Assembly: GCA_030593885.1 (NCBI GenBank)
Contig: JAUVGH010000018.1
Location: 1-41,073 of the forward strand
DNA: 41,073 bases
Source: Methanomassiliicoccales archaeon
Lineage (GTDB): Archaea; Thermoplasmatota; Thermoplasmata; RBG-16-68-12; SOIM01
Direction of reading: 5' to 3'
The notes below the pieces were generated by a model that saw only the letters and a program-made list of their open reading frames with translations, had not been told where the DNA came from and did not search any database. Of this stretch, positions 34,319-41,073 are shown piece after piece (the first letter of the stretch is position 1; each line of letters starts with the position of its first letter). Made by a program: the position numbers and the translations under genes.

Positions 34319-34989
34319 GCGTGAACGGTATCACAATCGCATTGAAGGACCTTAAGGTCGAGTTCAGAACGATGAGGATGATCGTCACGATGGTCATCTT
34401 CTCCTTGATGGTGATCATGGCCTTCAGATTCGCTTTCCTTTTCTACTCCGCCGAGACAGAACCAATGATGATCGCACCCATACTCTGGGTAACGTTCACC
34501 TTCGCAGGCATGTTCGGGCTGGTGTCATCCTTTTCCAAGGAGAAGGATACAGGTTCCCTGCAAGGGTTGATGCTGTGTCCGTCGGACAGATTCTCGATCT
34601 ATCTTGGAAAGCTCCTGTCCAACCTTGTCCTGCTGCTGATCGTAGATTTTGCCGCCCTGCTGTTCTTCTCGGTCTTCTTCGACTTCGACTACGGTGGCAA
34701 TATCGTACCCATAGTATCTTTGGTAATACTGGGATCGGTCGCGTTCACGATTGTCGGTACATTGGTGGCTGGAATGTCCGTGAACCTCAAGGGAAGAGAG
34801 AGCGCATTGACAATCCTTATGTTGCCGTTGATTATACTAACTGTATTGATGCCGGCAATAATCGCTACTTCAAAGGCCTTGGAAGGTCAGATCGGAGATG
34901 CATGGGGAGAGATTAGAATCATCGCAATGTTCTCCCTGGTCTATCTGGCGCTTTCGTATCTCCTGTTCGAATACGTACTGGAGGCATAG
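34315..34989 (+). CDS. ccmB: Heme exporter protein CcmB
   Basis: LKDLKVEFRT...FSKEKDTGSLQGLMLCPSDRFSIYLGKLLSNLV; 6-TM; ATGA overlap with ccmA. Confidence 0.9.
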   Translation: MSVNGITIALKDLKVEFRTMRMIVTMVIFSLMVIMAFRFAFLFYSAETEPMMIAPILWVTFTFAGMFGLVSSFSKEKDTGSLQGLMLCPSDRFSIYLGKLLSNLVLLLIVDFAALLFFSVFFDFDYGGNIVPIVSLVILGSVAFTIVGTLVAGMSVNLKGRESALTILMLPLIILTVLMPAIIATSKALEGQIGDAWGEIRIIAMFSLVYLALSYLLFEYVLEA

Positions 34990-34991
34990 AG

Positions 34992-35957
34992 TTGGGGAAG
35001 TACAAAGCATTGGATTATGTTCTTTTGATTGGGTCGTTGATCTTCATTCTCGTCACAGTCTTCATGGCGATATACTATGTGCCATTGGTCGGGACCGACG
35101 TCTCGATCGTTGCTCAGAAACCGGATGAATACACCGAGCTCGAGTTGAGGGTGAAGGGGGTCGTTGACGACATAAGCGGCGCATCTGAGTTCGATCTGGT
35201 GGACATCGGCAACTCGGAATTTGAGTTGAACGTTGAACACAATGAGAACCTACCCTCGGGACTGAGCGAGAATGATGTGGTCATCGTGACAGGCGTTCTG
35301 GTTGACACTGACGCATTGATCTTCGAATCCACGGATATTGAAATTGCAGATGACGACACTAGTGCGGGTTGGGTCGCCCCATACGCCCAGAAGATTTTCT
35401 ATCTGCACACCCCAGCAGCATGGGCATCCTATCTTGCGTTCGGCATCGTCTTCGTCGGGAGCATAATCTACCTCAAGAACGGTAGCAACAAGTGGGACAC
35501 CATTGCCCTGTCCTCGGCTGAGATAGGTGTCATGTTCTGCACCTTGGCGATAGTCACTGGCCCTCTCTGGGCAAAGCCTGAGTGGGGTGTGTACTGGAGA
35601 TGGGAGGACACCAAACTCCTCACGACGTTCGTCATGTGGATGATCTACCTGGGCTACATCACTCTGAGACTTGGCGCGGGAGGAAGGAGCGTGGCCCGCA
35701 TTGCTGCTGTGTTTGGAATAATCGGCTTCATGGCCGTTCCCTTGTCGTTCATATCTTCCAGGGTATGGCAGAGCCTTCATCCGAACCCGGTCGGGCAGAG
35801 CGGTGGCCTGTCATCCGAAGCGGGAATGACACTTATGGTGGGAGTGATCGCCATGAGCTTCCTGTATTTCTATCTGCTAAAGAAACGTGTGGAACTTGAG
35901 GAGACCAAACACAAAGTTGAAGAATTAAAGGACGATATGGAAGGTGAGATCGAATGA
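34992..35957 (+). CDS. ccmC: Heme exporter protein CcmC with inserted OB-fold-like domain after TM1
   Basis: KIFYLHTPAAWASYLAF, GPLWAKPEWGVYWRWEDTKLLTTFVMWMIYLGY (WxWxD motif), ~80-residue soluble insertion RVKGVVDDIS...FELNVEHNENLPSGLSENDVVIVTGVLVDTDALIFESTDIEIAD. Confidence 0.92.
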   Translation: MGKYKALDYVLLIGSLIFILVTVFMAIYYVPLVGTDVSIVAQKPDEYTELELRVKGVVDDISGASEFDLVDIGNSEFELNVEHNENLPSGLSENDVVIVTGVLVDTDALIFESTDIEIADDDTSAGWVAPYAQKIFYLHTPAAWASYLAFGIVFVGSIIYLKNGSNKWDTIALSSAEIGVMFCTLAIVTGPLWAKPEWGVYWRWEDTKLLTTFVMWMIYLGYITLRLGAGGRSVARIAAVFGIIGFMAVPLSFISSRVWQSLHPNPVGQSGGLSSEAGMTLMVGVIAMSFLYFYLLKKRVELEETKHKVEELKDDMEGEIE

Positions 35958-36100
35958 GAGGACTCGACGAGCTATACATTGCGTACACGGTCATTTGGCT
36001 GGGAGTGTTCGGCTACATGCTATATCTTCATCTGAAGCAGCAGAGGCTGCTGAAAGACGTTAAGAATCTCGAGGGGATGTTGAGTGAACGAGGAAGTTGA
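35954..36100 (+). CDS. ccmD: CcmD-like small membrane protein
   Basis: Not in the ORF track (48 aa). MRGLDELYIAYTVIWLGVFGYMLYLHLKQQRLLKDVKNLEGMLSERGS; ATGA overlap with ccmC; overlaps the ccmE start. Confidence 0.82.
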   Translation: MRGLDELYIAYTVIWLGVFGYMLYLHLKQQRLLKDVKNLEGMLSERGS

Positions 36101-36524
36101 GAGTGACGAAGTTCAGAAAACCAAAGTCGGGACCGAGGCTGAGAGGCCCAGGTCGAGGCTGACTGGAAAGAGGAAGAAGCTGCTCACAGCTGTTGCCGTG
36201 TTGGTGATAATAGCACTGGCACTTGTCGTTGGATTCTGGGGCAACGCACCGGTTCCCTACATGACCGTCAGTCAGGTCATTGACAACTCCAATTCATACG
36301 TTGACAAGGAAATCGAGATCAAAGGTCTAGTGGACAATTGGAACACGACAGCGAGGACCTTCGACCTGACCGATGAGGAGTCCGTTCTGAAAGTAAGCTA
36401 CGACGTAATTCCAGATGGCTTCAATAACGGAAAGGAGATCGTTGTAAGCGGCGTACTGAAAGGTACCAACGGAGTGGTGTTGGAGGCCGATAAGATAACC
36501 GTGGGCTGTCCTTCCAAATACTGA
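36084..36524 (+). CDS. ccmE: Heme chaperone CcmE, CXXXY type
   Basis: TM anchor, OB fold (EIEIKGLVDNWNTTARTFDLTDEESVLKVSYDVIPDGFNNGKEIVVSGVLKGTNGVVLEADKITV) ending in GCPSKY (CXXXY). GTG start. Confidence 0.88.
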   Translation: MNEEVESDEVQKTKVGTEAERPRSRLTGKRKKLLTAVAVLVIIALALVVGFWGNAPVPYMTVSQVIDNSNSYVDKEIEIKGLVDNWNTTARTFDLTDEESVLKVSYDVIPDGFNNGKEIVVSGVLKGTNGVVLEADKITVGCPSKY

Positions 36525-36603
36525 GACGGACGGATCCCGCCCTTTAGAAAAGGAACTTTGACAAGGTCGATACATTTTTGGTGGTGAAATCCAATCGAAG
36601 CTC

Positions 36604-37215
36604 GTGAGATCAGCGGTTATCCTCGCTGGGGGAAAGAGCAACAGGATGGAGTTCGATAAGTGCGTCGTCCCATTTCACGGCAAGCCGCTGATGTTCTGGT
36701 CGTACAGCGTTCTTGGAAGCCTGGCTGAGGACATATTATTCTCAATATCAACCGACAGGGACGAGGGTCCCCTCCGGGAGTTCCTGGGTGATGAGGTGAG
36801 GTTCGTCAGGGACAAGGAGGCTGGTCTGGGACCGCTGTTCGGACTGTCCCTATCATTCAAGGAGGCGAGAGGAGAATATGTGGCAGTTGCTCCCTGCGAT
36901 GCTCCTTTCATAAAAGCAGAGCTCTATCTGAGATTGTTTCGATTGGCCGAAGGTGCGGATGCGGCAGTACCGGAGATCAAAGGCTATTGGGAACCTTTGC
37001 ACGCGGTCTACGAGAGGAAGGCCATGTTAGAGGCCATTGAGAAGGCCATCTCCGAAGGGGGAACACGTCCCAAGGACACGTACAAGCACCTTGAAGTGAG
37101 GAAGATGACACAGGAGGAGGTCCAGACCTTTGATCCTGATCTTCTGTCCTTCGTCAACATAAACACGATACAGAACCTCGAGAACGCGTCAGATCTCAGC
37201 CCACCAGATCGCTAG
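36604..37215 (+). CDS. mobA: Molybdenum cofactor guanylyltransferase MobA
   Basis: SAVILAGGKSNRMEFDKCVVPFHGKPL nucleotidyltransferase motif, VAVAPCDAPFIK, FVNINTIQNL. Confidence 0.9.
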   Translation: MRSAVILAGGKSNRMEFDKCVVPFHGKPLMFWSYSVLGSLAEDILFSISTDRDEGPLREFLGDEVRFVRDKEAGLGPLFGLSLSFKEARGEYVAVAPCDAPFIKAELYLRLFRLAEGADAAVPEIKGYWEPLHAVYERKAMLEAIEKAISEGGTRPKDTYKHLEVRKMTQEEVQTFDPDLLSFVNINTIQNLENASDLSPPDR

Positions 37216-37445
37216 TGGCACAGGTAGTCTATGAACTAGTGGTGACAGTGCATAGGTAGTGGAAAACTTCGTAGTTCTCATTGAAATACGTCATATTCCT
37301 CAGGAACGGCCCTAAGAAACTCTGAGGTGGAGAGAAGAACTGCGTCGGCAAATCGATACGGCTGAAAGAGCTTCATGAATCAGAACTACGATGTAAAGTG
37401 ATGAAGACCAGTAGGAGAAGGCTGAAGTGAAATCAGTAAATCTCT

Positions 37446-37994
37446 TCACTGTCTGTGTCTGCCAAAGCTCGGAGGACTCTTCAGCGCCCTATCCAAGGCA
37501 TCCACAGCAACTGCGACAAGAATGCCCTTCTCAGATAAGCGAAAGAACGATACTGTCCTCTTTTCACGACAATGCTCCACCCGCCTGAGGATTCCCATCG
37601 ACTCCATCGATGCAAGGCAACGGTACGCCTGATGCGGTGAGATGCTCAGATCCTCAATCATTCTGCTTATGCCTTTGTATCCTCTGCTGAGCAAGTATAT
37701 GAGTATGGGCATGCAGCGCTTCGGAAGCCTGGAGAAGTCCTCCGCCTTCATATCCAAAGAAAATCTCAAAACCTCCCTTAGATGTCTTACAAATTTCGCC
37801 ACATAGACACCTCTCTCTGAGAGAAGATACTGCTTTTCGAACCGGGGAAATGATCCGTGGGTTTCGACATCTACAAGTCTGAGTTCCCTGAGTGTTTGGA
37901 GACTGCTCATTATAGTCTTTCTGTTCCAACCCTTTGAAACCATCCCTGATAGAGTGTTTTTGTCACAGCTTTGCAGTAAATGTAAGATTCTCAA
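37446..37994 (-). CDS. Transcriptional regulator with two winged-helix-like segments
   Basis: GWNRKTIMSSLQTLRELRLVDVE...KQYLLSERGVYVAKF and ISRMIEDLSISPHQAYRCLASMESMGILRRVEHCREKRTVSFFRLSEKG; TTG start uncertain. Confidence 0.65.
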   Translation of the reverse strand: MRILHLLQSCDKNTLSGMVSKGWNRKTIMSSLQTLRELRLVDVETHGSFPRFEKQYLLSERGVYVAKFVRHLREVLRFSLDMKAEDFSRLPKRCMPILIYLLSRGYKGISRMIEDLSISPHQAYRCLASMESMGILRRVEHCREKRTVSFFRLSEKGILVAVAVDALDRALKSPPSFGRHRQ

Positions 37995-38231
37995 AGCTAA
38001 GATTGGTCTTTCGATGGAAGCGATTCCCTCCCCTGATGATACCGTCCGATCCCTCCACTTGGAACTGTGGCCTTGAGTCTTGTATTTGCATTTTCCTCTA
38101 TAAAGATATCGTTACATCTTTTAATTCTTTCTTACCTTTCATAGCATTGCTACGATTTGCAAGGAAATGATATATGCAGGAACAGAATGGTTGCATTTGG
38201 GATTTTCGATCCCGGAGGAAGTGAAAAGTGT

Positions 38232-38741
38232 ATGAAAGACAGTTGCAAAAGAGGAAAGGCAAGAATAGCGAGAATTGGAACGGTGTCTGCGCTCCTTATG
38301 ACCGCAGTTGTGATTCTGACTCCCACCGTGTTGGCAACAAACCATCCGTACTTGGTGGGGTTAGGAATTACTTTGGTTAACAGGACCTTGTTGGACGCTA
38401 GCGTTTCCGATGGAATGCCCCCATTGGAGATAGCCATCGTCGACTTAGACAGTGTCACGATCTACTTCAACTATAGTTATTCTGATGATCGCACGACCGG
38501 ACTTCTTAAGGCCTACCACAATTTCAGCCTGGCAGTCTATTATAACGGACCCTCTTCCAACGGCAACCAACACCAAACATTACCTCGTGATGGTTATTTT
38601 GAAGGCTCTACCTCGGTGACAGTTTACAATGTTACAGATGACACCTACATCTGGGTGAACTACACGGCCTCCATCAGCTGCGGCGCCGTGCCGCCGTACA
38701 ACGATTCGGACACCCATGGGGAAAGCATTTATCTGTACTGA
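38232..38741 (+). CDS. Secreted protein of unknown function
   Basis: MKDSCKRGKARIARIGTVSALLMTAVVILTPTVLA signal peptide and Asn/Tyr-rich ectodomain; start may be 38157. TATA-like TCTATAAAG at 38097-38105. Confidence 0.6.
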   Translation: MKDSCKRGKARIARIGTVSALLMTAVVILTPTVLATNHPYLVGLGITLVNRTLLDASVSDGMPPLEIAIVDLDSVTIYFNYSYSDDRTTGLLKAYHNFSLAVYYNGPSSNGNQHQTLPRDGYFEGSTSVTVYNVTDDTYIWVNYTASISCGAVPPYNDSDTHGESIYLY

Positions 38742-38934
38742 AAGAGCGGGCTAAACCAGGCGATCACAATTCCCTCTGGCAGGCAGGACGTCTGCTCTCG
38801 TGGAAGCACGAAAATAGCAAGCATGTCGCACGCTGACCATGGACACCATTCGCGTATGGCAAAACCCGACCTGAGGGCAAGACAACACCGCAAAATTCAT
38901 GAAGTCGGTCAAAGATTAGGGTATTGAGGGATCC

Positions 38935-41073
38935 ATGAAACGAACATTCGTTCTCATTTTCGCTGTTATCCCCCTAATCGGGGCAGCGATGGTGCATGTC
39001 TCGGTGTATACTCTTGCGCCGGACAGCGAACCGCCTGTCGGAGGCGTGAACGGAGTTGCCGTTCCAATCGTCCAATCTTTGCCCGATGGCTATTTCACGG
39101 AGAACCTCGGGCAGGTCCGGAACGAGGATGTCCGCTTCTACCTCTCGTCCGCGAATATACGCGTCGGTTTCGCTGCTGGAACAGTCCTTCTCATGGTTGT
39201 CGAGCATGCAGACCAGAAGCCCGATGCCCCTTTCCAGTTCGGTTTCGACGAGTATGTTGCACCACAGGACCCGGTCGCGACCCGCGGGGTCCTGGTGCGA
39301 ATCTCCTTCACCGATTCTCATGTCGTGGAGCCCAAAGGGCGTGGTGAGCTGTCTTTCATGAACAACTATTTCCTCGGCAACGACCCCTCTAAATGGCTGA
39401 CAGGTGTGCGCAACTACAGGGAGGTAGTGTACGAGAACGTGTACGACGGCATCGACCTGGTGTACGGCGTGAAGGACGGGCATCTCAAGTACGAGTTCCA
39501 CGTCGGCCCAGGCGCGGACCCCGTGCAGATCGAGATTGCATATGAGGGCGTTGATCGCCTTTTCCTTGATTCCGACGGCGGCGTGACCGCTTCCACCGCA
39601 GTAGGAGACGTGAGAGACCTCGCCCCTGTATCATACCAAGGCAAGGACGAAATCAAGTGTCCATTCCTCGTTCGCGGTCCAACCTCGTTTGGATTCGCTT
39701 GTGAATGGTGGGACGCCTCCCGTGCCCTCGTCATAGACCCTCTCGTGTATTCGACCCTCTTCGGAGGCGCGGGCGGAGCTGATAGCGGACACTCGATAGC
39801 GGTGGACTCGGGGGGGAACGCCTACATCACCGGAAACGCTCAGTCCTGGGAATTCCCGGTTACTCCCGGCGCCTATGATGAGCTGATGGGCGGCACTGCA
39901 GACGCCTTCGTCGCGAAAATCAACGAGGTTGGAAGTTCTCTCACCTTTGCCACCTTCCTAGGGGGCTCTGAAAACGACAGGGGAGAAGCCATCGCCGTGG
40001 ATGCGCAGGGGGAGTGCTATGTCACCGGCCATACAGATTCGCCCGATTTCCCGACGGTCTCCAGCTTCGACGACACATACAATGGGGCGGTCGACGTGTT
40101 TGCAGTGAGGCTTTCGGCACTGGGCAACCAGTTGCTGTACTCGACGTATCTCGGTGGTAACAACATTGACGAAGGGGAGGGGATTGCAGTCGCATCCTGG
40201 GGTTCCGTGTTCATAACCGGAAGGACCTTCTCCAATAACTTCCCCATAACGGCTCAAACGATAGATTCGAAACTAGACGGCACCTCCGACGCGTTCGTGA
40301 TCCGCCTTTCCCCTCAGGGATACGTACTCGAGTATTCCACCTACCTCGGAGGCAACGCCCAGGACCGGGGCGAATCCATCGCTGTCGTTGGGCCTGGGGA
40401 CGTGTGGGTCGCGGGGAACACTCTCTCAAACGACTTCCCCACGCCTGGCGGGGCCGACACATCGCGCGACTCCTACGAGACTTTCGTAGTGAAGCTCGAC
40501 CTGTGGGCTAACGTGGTCGTCCACGGAACGTATTTCGGCGGCAGCGGCGGCGAAGAATGTTGGGGGGGGTTCGCCATCGACTCAGGCGGGAATGTCTACC
40601 TCGCAGGCTATACCTCCTCCTCCGATCTTCCGTCTGCTTCGAACGTCCTCAATGGCCCCTCGGATGCTTTCATAGCGAAGTTTAATCCCACTGTCTCGAC
40701 CATTCTCTACTCCAGGTACCTTGGAGGCTCCGGCCGTGAGATCGGCCAGTCTGTTGCCGTCGATGCCTCTGGAGCTGTTTACCTGACCGGGATGACGGAT
40801 TCGTCGGACTTCCCGACGACTCCTGACGCCCTAAACTCGACCTTTGGCGGGATCGGCGATGTCTTCCTCACGCGCATCGACCCCACGGGCGCCGTTCTAC
40901 AGTTCTCTACGTTCATAGGCGGCGCCGCCTATGAACAGGGGCAATCGATTGCGTTGGATTCCGCGGGCAACGTATACATTACTGGTAACACGATGTCCGC
41001 CGAGTTCCCGGTCACGCCGGGAGCTTTCGACACTTCCCCGCCTACGGACACGGATGGATTCGTCGTCAAGGTG
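38935..41073 (+). CDS. SBBP-repeat beta-propeller secreted protein, 3' truncated by window edge
   Basis: Absent from ORF track because no stop is in the window. MKRTFVLIFAVIPLIGAAM signal; PDGYFTENLGQVRNEDVRFY N-domain; about 7 repeats of the form YSTYLGG...GxxIAVDxxGNxYxTGxTxSxxFPxTP...DAFVxKx. Confidence 0.88.
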   Translation, partial: MKRTFVLIFAVIPLIGAAMVHVSVYTLAPDSEPPVGGVNGVAVPIVQSLPDGYFTENLGQVRNEDVRFYLSSANIRVGFAAGTVLLMVVEHADQKPDAPFQFGFDEYVAPQDPVATRGVLVRISFTDSHVVEPKGRGELSFMNNYFLGNDPSKWLTGVRNYREVVYENVYDGIDLVYGVKDGHLKYEFHVGPGADPVQIEIAYEGVDRLFLDSDGGVTASTAVGDVRDLAPVSYQGKDEIKCPFLVRGPTSFGFACEWWDASRALVIDPLVYSTLFGGAGGADSGHSIAVDSGGNAYITGNAQSWEFPVTPGAYDELMGGTADAFVAKINEVGSSLTFATFLGGSENDRGEAIAVDAQGECYVTGHTDSPDFPTVSSFDDTYNGAVDVFAVRLSALGNQLLYSTYLGGNNIDEGEGIAVASWGSVFITGRTFSNNFPITAQTIDSKLDGTSDAFVIRLSPQGYVLEYSTYLGGNAQDRGESIAVVGPGDVWVAGNTLSNDFPTPGGADTSRDSYETFVVKLDLWANVVVHGTYFGGSGGEECWGGFAIDSGGNVYLAGYTSSSDLPSASNVLNGPSDAFIAKFNPTVSTILYSRYLGGSGREIGQSVAVDASGAVYLTGMTDSSDFPTTPDALNSTFGGIGDVFLTRIDPTGAVLQFSTFIGGAAYEQGQSIALDSAGNVYITGNTMSAEFPVTPGAFDTSPPTDTDGFVVKV

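Noticed and set aside
37214-37262. Imperfect direct repeat GTGGCACAGGTAGT / GTGCATAGGTAGT after mobA
   Set aside because: Short and degenerate; no neighbouring element to support a mobile or regulatory role.
37399-37425. Possible C/D-box sRNA (GTGATGA ... CTGA) in the 37.2-37.4 kb intergenic region
   Set aside because: Only one C and one D-like box, spacer too long for a standard guide, no clear C'/D' pair.
1-41073. CRISPR arrays, transposons, tRNA/rRNA genes
   Set aside because: No regularly spaced repeats, transposase-like proteins or cloverleaf-like sequences were recognised by reading; a tRNAscan/CRISPR search would be needed for certainty.

Overview
This looks like an archaeal chromosome segment, inferred from A/T-rich TATA-like boxes, a CxxxY-type CcmE, a ModE HTH protein without an obvious molybdate-binding domain, and short leaders. 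About 36 kb is a dense anaerobic-respiration island. From left to right it contains: (i) a type II DMSO-reductase-family molybdoenzyme operon, with catalytic subunit (5' truncated by the window), four-cluster Fe-S subunit, ethylbenzene-dehydrogenase-type heme b gamma subunit, TorD-like chaperone and an unknown polytopic protein; (ii) accessory genes tatC, a modE-like regulator, a DUF2061 gene and mobB; (iii) a long minus-strand block of repeated modules. Each module combines a large membrane-anchored multiheme cytochrome c, usually a 'choice-of-anchor V/Reeler-like' protein with an odd CXnCH motif, and a membrane electron-transfer unit (NrfD+FeS; cyt b+subunit IV+Rieske; an unknown 4-5 TM protein; a second cyt b+subunit IV-like without Rieske); (iv) cytochrome c maturation genes (ccmF plus a CcmI-like protein on -, ccmABCDE on +) and mobA. 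The right end has a winged-helix regulator, a secreted protein and the start of an SBBP beta-propeller protein. The strongest second-look items are: the modular cytochrome island; eight or more non-canonical heme-binding motifs (CX1CH to CX6CH) in one locus; a cyt b/subunit IV pair that has lost PEWY and has no Rieske partner; two unknown small subunits conserved in both cyt b cassettes; a CcmC with an inserted CcmE-like OB domain; a shared palindrome (TATTAC-N3-GTWATA) in front of three cytochrome genes; and a ModE-box-like inverted repeat. No tRNA, rRNA, CRISPR or transposase genes were recognised. All family assignments come from reading the translations, not from database searches.
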